Shown here one piece after another: positions 9,101 through 15,942 of a DNA stretch of 21,089 nt; the first letter of the stretch is position 1; each line of letters starts with the position of its first letter. This stretch comes from a bacterium (GTDB lineage Bacteria > Planctomycetota > Planctomycetia > Pirellulales > Pirellulaceae). Made by a program: the position numbers and the translations under genes. The DNA lies in contig JAUIHJ010000027.1 in assembly GCA_030432015.1 (NCBI GenBank), positions 1-21,089 on the forward strand, in the 5' to 3' direction. A model generated the notes under the pieces. It had not been told where the DNA came from, did no database searches, and saw only the letters and a program-made list of their open reading frames with translations.

Positions 9101-9247
9101 AGTCTACATGCCAGCCCGCGTGAGCGGGCAACCACGTGGGCCATCGGGCTGCAACGGACCGTGCCGGGCGTCGGCTTTCAGTCATGGACCGAACCGGCCG
9201 CGACCACCCCCGAGCCGGCCGGCTTCGGGTACCTGCAATTGCGCTGA
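6134..9247 (+). CDS. Secreted multidomain protein: YCF48/BNR propeller, degenerate PIG-L-like domain, CBM9-like C-terminus
   Basis: A 1037-residue exported protein of unknown function. Residues 1-31 are a signal peptide ending in VAQA. Residues about 45-345 form a beta-propeller of the YCF48/BNR type: GWAVG recurs (57-61, 98-102, 148-152, 234-238, 320-324) and each blade has a DGG-x(2)-W type Asp-box. Residues about 355-595 resemble PIG-L/LmbE deacetylases, with SGDEGYLAAVE at the place of the zinc motif HPDDE and a later PSVIVTE...DPLAHVINQIVLAAVRRAADP...PWKVKKVF run, but the metal-binding histidine is not at its expected place. Residues about 655-830 are helical and TPR-like. Residues 855-1037 match the CBM9/DOMON-like fold (LDGVLDDAVW, YLYIAARC, DRVEILVDVDRD, WIVEAAIS). 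ATG 6134 has GAGGGA eight bases upstream. It probably binds carbohydrate or protein at the cell surface; function is inferred only from fold. Confidence 0.75.
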   Translation: MHWPLFFVRGVAFGSLIACLCLPSVCDVAQAEPRSSSPEMSEDAALTDVQFLDASFGWAVGDRGAIWKTEDGGRHWLLTDSPVNARLESVHFIDTTHGWAVGGWIHPLTHRTSAVVLYTDNGGRRWRRMDVLTLPGLRHVTFFDQRNGWAVGNSSAMYPSGIFRTRDGGRSWTAVPADRSGHWLGAHFFDDRQGVVVGRDSAVAGVTAGMVQPLQRPEVDWKPLRKLTFAMNVGWAVGDGGRVWRSGDHGATWQPVSLPEGVAEHFDFHAVAAAAGHVWIAGGPGTRVLHSADAGQTWELFNTDQRLPLAALSFIDAQHGWAVGAMGTRLATRDGGRTWNPQCEYGGVRRAALLTVISEPERLPLELLARLSGDEGYLAAVEILSRRDIETPEQKESSAEQRTQAAVSELGGSHSGTAWQFPLRQPGLHMPIEAIIGGWNIVNDDQAIARMEELVARKIRQWQPSVIVTENASPDGQDPLAHVINQIVLAAVRRAADPAAFPEQQMVTQLSPWKVKKVFGILPEGQSGTITLQTSRLATRLGSSLADAAAQTRGLVFDDWQISHSKLDFQLLINETPKEAGTRDFFSGLMVGPGAARRQLTTRSNDDLASLTKAARRRRTVDQLLTRNRENPSEGISWVAQLDDLTDGLDSSATCMTLFEVAQSYLAGGNYDLAADVLRTLATHHPDHPLAESALVWLIKYHASSEMADRGLTRGRTAKRVQPALARAMPTGTQPLVHLDNADPHGQAGFQLASRQTGGLASGAPSQRAAAVFELAQQIRQTRPSLFADPSIQFAIAATHRASRQHREANHLFAGLARSHRADRWSQCARGELWLANGKGLPPKTLIACERSLSQPKLDGVLDDAVWQDNKGVALRSRLEDDEDWPATVQLAYDHEYLYIAARCRKAPGVDYVVDDQPRPRDPDLSRHDRVEILVDVDRDFATYYRLTIDHRGWAGDACWDDPTWNPQWFVAADATRDEWIVEAAISLASLHASPRERATTWAIGLQRTVPGVGFQSWTEPAATTPEPAGFGYLQLR

Positions 9248-9269
9248 CGCGGGCACTGAGAAATCCGCG

Positions 9270-9305
9270 CCAGGGCCACGGTGTGACAAGCGCGTCGGCC
9301 CCTGG
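9270..9305. other. Imperfect inverted repeat between convergent genes
   Basis: CCAGGGCC (9270-9277) can pair with GGCCCCTGG (9297-9305), with one bulged base and a 19-base loop. It lies in the 73-base gap between two convergent genes, where a bidirectional terminator would be expected, but there is no T-run on either side. Confidence 0.25.
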
Positions 9306-9320
9306 TGAGCGGCGGACGCG

Positions 9321-10463
9321 TTAGCGGTCGAAGGCCTGGTCGAGGTCCGCGATCAAGTCGTCGGCGTCCTCCAGTCCGACCGAGATCCGGATCAGTCCGT
9401 CGGCAATGCCGTGCTTCGCGCGATCGGCCGCATCATAGCTGGCATGCGACATCGAGGCTGGCTGCTCGATCAGCGACTCGACGGCCCCCAGGCTGACCGC
9501 CAATTGAAACAATTTGGTCGACTGAACAACGCGCTTCGCGGTTTCAAAATCTCCCGCCACTTCGAAGCTGAGCATCGCGCCAAAGCCGCCGCACATCTGG
9601 CGACGGGCAATGTCATGCCCTGGGTGGCCGGGCAAGCCAGGATACAGGACGCGCCCGATGCGCGCGTCGGCGTCGAGGAACGCTGCGATCTTCTCAGCCG
9701 TTCGACATTGCTCGCGCACCCGCAGTTCCAGGGTCTTCAGGCCACGCGAGACCAGAAAGGAATCGAACGGGCCCAACACCGCGCCCGTGGCGTTTTGCGT
9801 GAAGTAGAGCCGATCAAACAGTTCGTCATCGTTCACCACCAGGACGCCGCCGAGCACATCGCTGTGGCCACCGAGATACTTGGTGGCCGAGTGCATCACG
9901 ATATCGACCCCCAACTCCAAAGGCCGCGTAAGCACGGGGGTCGCAAACGTGTTGTCGACCGCCGTCAGCAGTTTGTGCCGCTTGGCAATTTCGACGCAGG
10001 CGGCAAGGTCTGTGATGGACATGAGCGGGTTGCCGGGCGACTCAAGCCACAGCAATTTCGTTTGCGGCGTGATGGCACGCTCCAATTCCTCGAGATCGCG
10101 GCTGTTGGCCAATGTGATGCCAACGTTGGAGCGGCTCAAGATCTTGTGGAGCAACCGGTAGGTACCGCCGTAGATATCCGCACCGGCCACCATGTGGTCG
10201 CCACTTTCCAGCAGCATGGTCGCGCCGTGGGTGGCCGCCATTCCCGATGCGAAAGCCAACGCGTGCGTGCCGCCTTCCAGCGACGCGATGGTGCGCTCAA
10301 GCGCCTTGCGGGTGGGGTTTCCACTCCTCCCATAGTCAAATTCGCGCCACTCGCCCGCCTGATGTTGGACGTAGGTCGAGGCGACATGGATTGGCGGGAC
10401 GACCGCACCGGTTTCGGGATCCCGTTCATTGCCAACGTGAATCGAGCGGGTACGAAATTTCAT
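9321..10463 (-). CDS. Trans-sulfuration PLP enzyme (cystathionine gamma-lyase / beta-lyase / gamma-synthase type)
   Basis: A 380-residue enzyme of the Cys/Met metabolism PLP family (fold type I). The PLP-binding lysine is K195 in HSATKYLGGHSD. Other family marks are YGRSGNPTRKALE (44-56), ASGMAA (72-77), WLESPGNP (139-146, with the substrate-phosphate/PLP contacts), AVDNTFATP (168-176) and SLGAVESLIEQP near the C-terminus. Members split, make or interconvert cystathionine, and the reaction cannot be fixed from sequence. Because the upstream gene looks more like a gamma-synthase, a lyase is the better guess here. Its ATG overlaps the stop of the upstream paralogue as ATGA (10460-10463), implying translational coupling. 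Cytoplasmic. Confidence 0.9.
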   Translation of the reverse strand: MKFRTRSIHVGNERDPETGAVVPPIHVASTYVQHQAGEWREFDYGRSGNPTRKALERTIASLEGGTHALAFASGMAATHGATMLLESGDHMVAGADIYGGTYRLLHKILSRSNVGITLANSRDLEELERAITPQTKLLWLESPGNPLMSITDLAACVEIAKRHKLLTAVDNTFATPVLTRPLELGVDIVMHSATKYLGGHSDVLGGVLVVNDDELFDRLYFTQNATGAVLGPFDSFLVSRGLKTLELRVREQCRTAEKIAAFLDADARIGRVLYPGLPGHPGHDIARRQMCGGFGAMLSFEVAGDFETAKRVVQSTKLFQLAVSLGAVESLIEQPASMSHASYDAADRAKHGIADGLIRISVGLEDADDLIADLDQAFDR

Positions 10464-11668
10464 GCGTCCAAGGCCTGCTGCAGGTCGGCGATGAGATCTT
10501 CCTTGTCCTCAATCCCGCACGACATGCGAATCATGTTGTCGGGAATACCGAACTGCCGACGATCTTCCGGCGAGCATTCGTAGTAGCTCATCACCAACGG
10601 TTGCTCGATCAGAGATTCGACGCCACCCAAGCTGGGCGCAATCCGCGGAATCTTGACGGAATCGACAATCCTGCCCGTTTCCCGCCAGTCGGCATCCTTT
10701 ACCAGGAATGTCACCAACCCGCCGTAGCCACGCATCGTCTGGCGCGCGATCTCATGATAGGAATGAGATTCCAGGCCCGGATAGTAAACACGTTCGACAC
10801 GCGAATGACCGTCCAGGAACTCCGCGACGGCCTGGCCATTTTCGTTCTGCCGCTGCATGCGAATGCCGAATGTCTTCAAGCCGCGTTCGAGCAGATAGAT
10901 GTTGTGTGCCGAGTTTACCGCGCCCATGACACCGCGCAGGGCGCGGACCGGCGCCAACTTCTCATGGTCGCCGATCAAGGCGCCCGCCAGCACATCGTTG
11001 TGTCCGGCCAGATACTTTGTGGCCGAATGCAGCACATAATCGACACCATGGTCCAGGGGCCGAACGTTGTACGGCGTGGCCAATGTCGCGTCGATCAAAG
11101 TCTCGACGCCCGTACGGCGGCCAATCTCGGCGAACCGATCAAGATCGACGATACTCAGATGGGGATTCGTCGGGGATTCACTGACGAGCAATTTCGTGCG
11201 ATCATTGACCGCCGCTTCCATCGCCTCGTAGTCACAGGCCTTGACCTGGCGAGTCACCACGCCAAACCGTGACAAGTGCTTGGTGCAGAATTCGCGACTG
11301 CGATGGTAGCACTCGTCGAAAAACACCACCTCGTCGCCAGCACTCAATTTGGTCATCAGCAGACCGACAATCGCCGCCATCCCGCTTGAATACAACAGCG
11401 CATGCTCGCCATTCTCGAGCTCTGCCAATTTTCGTTCAATGACTTTTTCGCCGGGATTTCCGTAGCGACCGTATTCTTCGCGCGGTTGCTTCTGTTCGAT
11501 GAAGTCGACCACGGCCTGAGTATTTTCAAAGGTGAACGTGGCGGCGCAGATGATCGGATCGGTAATCGAATCACCCAATTTTTGACGATCTTCGCCGGCG
11601 TGGACCGCCAGGGTCGATTCACCGCGAGTTTTTTTGGGGGCCGGTGGCAAGGTGGTTGATTTCTGCAT
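10460..11668 (-). CDS. Cystathionine gamma-synthase-like PLP enzyme
   Basis: A 402-residue member of the same PLP family and first gene of the pair. K218 in HSATKYLAGHND is the PLP lysine. YGRYGNPGEKVIERKLAELE (66-85), SSGMAA (94-99), SESPTNPH (163-170), LIDATLATP (191-199) and SLGGVESLIEQP follow the family pattern. The DEVVFFDECYHRSREFCTK segment (112-130) is like that of plant-type cystathionine gamma-synthases, which condense O-phosphohomoserine or another activated homoserine with cysteine to form cystathionine on the way to methionine; the activated substrate is not resolved here. The N-terminal 20 residues are a variable basic extension. The ATG at 11668 has only a weak GGAG about ten bases upstream. 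A strong terminator-like hairpin lies in the leader 45 bases upstream, suggesting regulated readthrough. Confidence 0.85.
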   Translation of the reverse strand: MQKSTTLPPAPKKTRGESTLAVHAGEDRQKLGDSITDPIICAATFTFENTQAVVDFIEQKQPREEYGRYGNPGEKVIERKLAELENGEHALLYSSGMAAIVGLLMTKLSAGDEVVFFDECYHRSREFCTKHLSRFGVVTRQVKACDYEAMEAAVNDRTKLLVSESPTNPHLSIVDLDRFAEIGRRTGVETLIDATLATPYNVRPLDHGVDYVLHSATKYLAGHNDVLAGALIGDHEKLAPVRALRGVMGAVNSAHNIYLLERGLKTFGIRMQRQNENGQAVAEFLDGHSRVERVYYPGLESHSYHEIARQTMRGYGGLVTFLVKDADWRETGRIVDSVKIPRIAPSLGGVESLIEQPLVMSYYECSPEDRRQFGIPDNMIRMSCGIEDKEDLIADLQQALDA

Positions 11669-11712
11669 GTGAGGACGACTCCACGTTGGTGCTCAGGGCA
11701 TTCGCAAAGCCG

Positions 11713-11755
11713 AAAAAAAAAAGCCGCGTCTCCATCCAGGATGGCAGACTGCGGC
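11713..11755 (-). terminator. Intrinsic terminator in the leader of the trans-sulfuration operon (candidate attenuator)
   Basis: Read on the minus strand, GCCGC-A-GTC-TG-CCAT (from 11755) pairs with ATGG-A-GAC-GCGGC (to 11723) and is followed directly by ten T residues (11722-11713). It lies 44 bases before the ATG at 11668, in the coding direction. The 5' arm bases TGCGGC (11750-11755 on the + strand) could instead pair with GCCGCA (11794-11799), and ACTGC (11748-11752) with GCAGT (11774-11778). Either would break the terminator, which is the arrangement expected of an attenuator. It could also end a separate small RNA. Confidence 0.8.
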
Positions 11756-12181
11756 TGTATACATGGCTCTTTAGCAGTTGGAGGCTGCAAGCGGCCGCAA
11801 ATCCCTGTTACTGGCGATTGTAGTGGGCCGGGACCTGCACAGCAACCATTTAGATCCGCTTCAGCAAACTTGTGGCGCTGAAATTATGGCGTGCTCGCAG
11901 CCCTGTCGGAATAAACCGGATGCCTTTGCTGATCGCGCAACTCAACCTTCGGACGCCCCGCAAGCGACGTGTTCTCGCTCGATTCACCGTGGGTCGCGAG
12001 ATTGGAATCGTTTGATTCGTGGTTACCTCGAATGTGTGGCATATGGTCAAATGTGGACACGTCTGCTGGGGACTTCGCTAGACGCAACCAGGCTGGCCGG
12101 CCTAAAATAACGGCTTGTCAGTCTGCTGCCGAGAACGACGTGCGCGAAGCATGTCGACAATGTGATCGCGGAGATGGTGCA
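11756..12181 (-). promoter_or_regulatory. Long non-coding leader / divergent intergenic region, candidate cis-regulatory RNA
   Basis: About 425 bases with no convincing gene on either strand, between the divergent cystathionine gamma-synthase-like gene and the HEAT-like gene. On the minus strand it holds several foldable elements: CTCGC/GCGAG (12000-11974), TTCAGC/GCTGAA (11882-11860, 11-base loop), a GCGGCCGC palindrome (11791-11798) and segments that could act as antiterminator for the hairpin at 11713-11755. A weak promoter candidate is TTCCGA-17-CATAAT with its -10 at 11888-11883, which would give a leader of about 210 bases. I looked for hallmark sequences of SAM-I, SAM-II, SAH and cobalamin riboswitches and did not see them. 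Confidence 0.45.
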
Positions 12182-13420
12182 TTGAAGTGCAATCGAGTCG
12201 TTTCCTGTTTCGTTGTGTGGCTCGGCCTGCAATTTGGGCTCCCCGGGGCATGGGCTCAGTCAGGGCCTTCGCCCACGAAGGAATCGCCCGTCCCGGCCCA
12301 GGGCGAATTGGATCCCGCGGAGCCCCCACCCAAGCCAGTGGGCGACCAGCCCGAACAGCGTGAAGCCGACGCCATCGCGCGGCAGCTCGTCGCGGAGTTG
12401 GCTTCCGACCAGTTTGCCGTCCGGGAACGTGCGACCGCCAAACTGATTATGCTGGGTTTGCCTGGTATCGCCCACTTGGAGCGTGCCAGCCGAAGCGACA
12501 ACCGCGAAGTCCGCCAGCGCAGCCAACTTGTCCTCTCGGTCGTTCACGAGTTGGATTTCCAGAATCGCTTGGAGTCGTTCGAGAACTCAACGGAAGGCGA
12601 AGGCTCTTATGGCCTTCCCGGCTGGGAACGGTTTCGTGAACTCGTGGGTCGCACCGCCAACTCACGGCCGCTCTTTGCCGCGATGCAGCGCGCCGAACGT
12701 GAATTGATGGCGGCGGAACAATTGACCGGAGACGAGGCGGCCAATGTGCTGGCGCGGCATTGCCAACGACTGCGTTTCAGTGTGCAGATCTTCGGGGCCA
12801 AACACGAACTTTCGCAGATCGCGGCGGCCTTGTTCGTCGCGACCAATCAGGAAATACCTCTCCACAAGTCGACGCATACGTCGCTGATGAGTCTCTGCCA
12901 GCAGGGCGCTTTCGAAAACGCGATGGGCTCCGAGACCCACGGTGGGATGATGCGCAAAATGCTCGCCGCCTGGATTCTACGCAACGACGCCGTTCCTGCG
13001 AACGAACTCTTGCTGATGGCCTTGCAGCACAATATTCCCGAGTCGCTGCCACGCGCCCGCGCGCTGGCCAAGCGGCCGGTTGAGGCTGATCGCTATGACC
13101 GCTACTTTGCCGTGCTTTGCCTGGCCAGGTTTGGCGAACTCGCTGACGTCGCGATCCTGGAACCGATCATGGCGGACAAGACCGTGGTTTCGAGCTATCG
13201 GCTGAACAACTTGACATACAAGATTCAAGTGCGCGATGTCGTCTTAGCGGCCATGCTGGCACTGACCAAATCCGATCCCGCCGAATTCGGATACGGCCGT
13301 CTCAGGATCCAGGAGCCCGTTGTCTTTGACGGCCAGACATTGGGGTTTGCCAATGATGAAGACCGTCAGCTGGCGATTGCCAAATGGCAGGAATATCGCC
13401 TGCGTCCCAAAGACGAGTAG
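12182..13420 (+). CDS. Secreted HEAT-like repeat protein, function unknown
   Basis: A 412-residue exported protein. From a TTG at 12182, residues 1-25 form a clean signal peptide (MKCNRVVSCFVVWLG... cleaved after AWA). Residues about 28-60 are a Pro/Glu-rich linker. Residues 63-121 look like two HEAT-type helical pairs (LVAELASDQFAVRERATAKL, then IAHLERASRSDNREVRQRSQL), and the remainder is a long helical body. Such secreted HEAT-like proteins are common in planctomycetes and are thought to be protein-binding scaffolds; no catalytic motif is visible. The TTG has GGAG nine bases upstream. The frame is open back to 11969, but that part would put 71 residues before the signal peptide. Divergent from the trans-sulfuration operon. 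The partner is unknown. Confidence 0.7.
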   Translation: MKCNRVVSCFVVWLGLQFGLPGAWAQSGPSPTKESPVPAQGELDPAEPPPKPVGDQPEQREADAIARQLVAELASDQFAVRERATAKLIMLGLPGIAHLERASRSDNREVRQRSQLVLSVVHELDFQNRLESFENSTEGEGSYGLPGWERFRELVGRTANSRPLFAAMQRAERELMAAEQLTGDEAANVLARHCQRLRFSVQIFGAKHELSQIAAALFVATNQEIPLHKSTHTSLMSLCQQGAFENAMGSETHGGMMRKMLAAWILRNDAVPANELLLMALQHNIPESLPRARALAKRPVEADRYDRYFAVLCLARFGELADVAILEPIMADKTVVSSYRLNNLTYKIQVRDVVLAAMLALTKSDPAEFGYGRLRIQEPVVFDGQTLGFANDEDRQLAIAKWQEYRLRPKDE

Positions 13421-13482
13421 CGGATGAACGGCCTAGCTCGCGTCGTAGCCCAAACCCGATCAAATCATCGTCCGTCCGAAGA

Positions 13483-14760
13483 TTACCAGACCGTTAACGA
13501 TTCTTGGAACAGCTCCGCGAGTTCCGCTTCACCAGCCGGTCGGGGCGAAAGTTTGGTGACGCGGTGTTGCGGCAACGTACCGGCGACGAGCGACGGAATG
13601 TCCTCGGCCGTGTAGCCGACGGCCCGCAAGCCATTGGGCATTTCCAGCGATCGCATGAAGTCGATGACGCAACCGGCCAGGATCTCGCCGGCATCGTCGT
13701 GTGTCGCGCCCTGGGTATCAGCGCCGAGCGCCTCCGCGGCGCGCAGATGACGCTGTGGCGATGTGGGTGCCGTGAAGCGGACAACCGCCGGCGTATTCAA
13801 GATCACCGAAATTCCGTGTGGGACCATGGGATGATCGGCATCATAACCCGCCGGAAGAAAGTCTCGCACATTGCCCGCCACGGGGTACGACATGCCGTGG
13901 GGCAGGTGCACACCCGCGTTTCCAAAACCAATTCCGGCGATTGCCGCCGCCAACATCATCTTCCCGCGGGCTTCGTCGTCGGACGTATCACGTGCGGCGC
14001 GGGGCAGAAATTCCGCAACCATCTCCAGCGCATGCAACGCCCAGAGGTCGCTAATTGGATTCGCCCCCTGGTATGCCGGGCGATGCAGCGGGCTGGCCGG
14101 TTTGGGACGCTGGTCGTATGCTATCGCCGTGTAGGATTCTAACGCATGGCTGAGCACATCGAGGCCGGTCGCCGCTGCCACGGCGGCGGGCATCGTACGG
14201 GTGTTGTCGGGGTCAATAATACCCAGCAGGGGCTTGAGAAAGCGGTGTGCGATGCCCGTCTTGGCCTGCTTCTCGACATAATCAAAAATTGCCACGCCCG
14301 TCGTTTCGCTGCCGGTGCCGGCCGTCGTGGGAATGGCGATCAGTGGCTTAAGCGGCCCAGGAACCGGCTCACCCTGCCCAATCGGCGCATTGACGTAACG
14401 CAAGAAGTCCGCCGGATAGGTCGCATAGAGATTGGCGGCCTTGGCGGTATCAATCGTGCTGCCGCCACCCAAGGCGACATACGCATCAAACTTGCCGGCC
14501 GCGGCCACCTCAGCCGCCCGCTGAAAACTGCTATCGGTCGGCTCGACCTCGACGTCGTCAAAGATCTCGAAGTCCACGCCATGCTCGCGTAACGATGCGA
14601 CAGCGACCTCGCCCGGCGGCAGCGTGCGCAGCCTGGGATCGATCACCAGCAGGGTGCGGCGAGCTCCCATTTCCCGGAGGTCCATGCCAACTTCAGCCGT
14701 CGTGCCGTGGCCAAAACGGATGTTGGAGGCCGACATTTGGAAGGCCGTATCGTGTTCCAT
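13483..14760 (-). CDS. Hydroxyacid-oxoacid transhydrogenase (ADHFE1-type iron alcohol dehydrogenase)
   Basis: A 425-residue group III iron-containing alcohol dehydrogenase. From memory of the animal mitochondrial enzyme ADHFE1, the likeness runs nearly end to end: VGMDLREMGA (24-33), VEPTDSSF (72-79), FDAYVALGGGSTIDTAKAAN (91-110), APIGQG (125-130), PTTAGTGSETTGVAIFDY (144-161), RPAYQGANPISD (227-238), GIGFGNAGVHLPHGMSYP (276-293), TLPQHRVTKLSPRP near the end. Candidate metal ligands are Asp201, His205, His288 and His315. The animal enzyme transfers hydride from 4-hydroxybutyrate to 2-oxoglutarate, giving succinic semialdehyde and D-2-hydroxyglutarate, using bound nicotinamide cofactor. The same reaction is inferred here. 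ATG 14760 has GGAAGGA about eight bases upstream. It starts 18 bases after the DUF1080 gene ends, so the two are probably one transcript. Confidence 0.88.
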   Translation of the reverse strand: MEHDTAFQMSASNIRFGHGTTAEVGMDLREMGARRTLLVIDPRLRTLPPGEVAVASLREHGVDFEIFDDVEVEPTDSSFQRAAEVAAAGKFDAYVALGGGSTIDTAKAANLYATYPADFLRYVNAPIGQGEPVPGPLKPLIAIPTTAGTGSETTGVAIFDYVEKQAKTGIAHRFLKPLLGIIDPDNTRTMPAAVAAATGLDVLSHALESYTAIAYDQRPKPASPLHRPAYQGANPISDLWALHALEMVAEFLPRAARDTSDDEARGKMMLAAAIAGIGFGNAGVHLPHGMSYPVAGNVRDFLPAGYDADHPMVPHGISVILNTPAVVRFTAPTSPQRHLRAAEALGADTQGATHDDAGEILAGCVIDFMRSLEMPNGLRAVGYTAEDIPSLVAGTLPQHRVTKLSPRPAGEAELAELFQESLTVW

Positions 14761-14778
14761 CGCCTTGATCCTTCCCGA

Positions 14779-15942
14779 TTATTCTTGAAGATCGCGTACG
14801 TAGATGTTGCAAAAATCGAGCGGCGATTCCGTGATCAGCTGCATCCTGCCGCGTGGCAACGCATCGGTCGGTTGATCTGCCAGGACCGGTTCGCCGTTGA
14901 TGTGGAGCGTCAATTGGTTTCCTCGCAACGCGCCCGTGAATCGGTTCCAACCGCGCCCCTTCACCAGATGCTTGCCCAGGGCAGGATCATCGCGATTGAT
15001 CGGAATCTGCGCCCCGCGGATGTTGATTCGCGCAGCGGGACCTGCTTTCGGTTGTCCGCTTGAATCGCCCGCAAGCCGGACATCAACGACGAATCCGATG
15101 TCGCCGAATTCTTCGGTGGTGGTCAACGACCCGGCCGTGGTCGCGGCGTACGACAGCACCCAGTCCTTGGGTTGCCAGCCGTCTCCCTCGGCTTTCCAGC
15201 CCGCCAGGCCGATACCGTCGTACAGGCAACGATAATCGCGGTTGGCGGTGGCGACGTGCTGCGCCGCGACCGGAGAGTCGGGCATGACTTTGATGCGCAC
15301 GTTTCGGTAATGCACGACCCCGCCTTCCGATTCGAGACAGATGTAGCCTTTGCGGGGGCTGCATTCCTTTCCGCGGGTAACGACCTTTCCGTTGACGGAC
15401 AACGCAATGGCGCCGTCCTGACATTCGATGCGGTAGTGATTCCATTCGGGACTCGGTTTGGACCGATTCTCAATTGGAAACGCTCGGCTGCCGCCCCGGC
15501 CATTGATGGGCGTCATCGTCGCGCCGTGGATCGGGAAAATATCGCCGTGCGTCGTATGGCTGCGAGTGTTGCCATAGGCGTTTTCCAGGACCTGAACTTC
15601 AATTCCCCGGTGAAAAGGGACGCCCCGGGCCGTGATGTCGTCCGCCCACACGAAGACGCCCGCATTGCCACCCGGTTTCATATGTCGCCATTCCAATTCC
15701 ATCACAAAATTCTGATACATCCGAGTCGTGCGGAGTTCACCAATCGGTTTACCCGTGCAGATCAACATCCCGTTGTCGACGCTCCAGGTCGAAGGTGCCG
15801 TGTTGACCGCCACCCAGCCGGCGAGATCCTGGCCGTTGAAGAGCGGTGCAAACCCGGCGTCGCGTTCGTCTGCTCGGGCAGCGGTGCTCAACACGGCGAG
15901 GGAAAGGACGAGCCAGCCTGCGATCAAGGTGGGGATTTTCAT
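14779..15942 (-). CDS. Secreted double-DUF1080 protein
   Basis: A 387-residue exported protein. Residues 1-24 are a signal peptide (MKIPTLIAGWLVLSLAVLST, cleavage near ARA). Residues about 30-220 are a full DUF1080 domain (also called 3-keto-disaccharide hydrolase, concanavalin-like fold): APLFNGQDLAGW (32-43), WSVDNGMLIC, NFVMELEWRHMKPGGNAGVFV (79-98), GIEVQVLEN (113-121) and VHYRNVRIKV. A second, more diverged copy spans about 238-386: CLYDGIGLAGWK (239-250), FGDIGFVVDVRL, ARINIRGAQIPIN, LTLHINGEPV, LDFCNIYVRDLQE. Family members are linked to glycan binding or cleavage of 3-keto sugars. The start at 15942 is favoured over the upstream open frame (to 16068) because it begins the signal peptide. 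It precedes the transhydrogenase gene by 18 bases. Confidence 0.85.
   Translation of the reverse strand: MKIPTLIAGWLVLSLAVLSTAARADERDAGFAPLFNGQDLAGWVAVNTAPSTWSVDNGMLICTGKPIGELRTTRMYQNFVMELEWRHMKPGGNAGVFVWADDITARGVPFHRGIEVQVLENAYGNTRSHTTHGDIFPIHGATMTPINGRGGSRAFPIENRSKPSPEWNHYRIECQDGAIALSVNGKVVTRGKECSPRKGYICLESEGGVVHYRNVRIKVMPDSPVAAQHVATANRDYRCLYDGIGLAGWKAEGDGWQPKDWVLSYAATTAGSLTTTEEFGDIGFVVDVRLAGDSSGQPKAGPAARINIRGAQIPINRDDPALGKHLVKGRGWNRFTGALRGNQLTLHINGEPVLADQPTDALPRGRMQLITESPLDFCNIYVRDLQE

Noticed and set aside
8229..9185. 318-codon minus-strand frame
   Set aside because: Arg/Pro/Gly-rich shadow of the C-terminal part of the multidomain protein at 6134-9247.
9411..11272. Plus-strand frames of 390 and 341 codons
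   Set aside because: Antisense to the two clearly recognisable PLP enzyme genes and without family features.
11850..12087. Two 66-67-codon minus-strand frames in the trans-sulfuration leader
   Set aside because: No recognisable domain, no good ribosome site, and they overlap each other; leader RNA is more likely. No run of Met or Cys codons that would mark a leader peptide.
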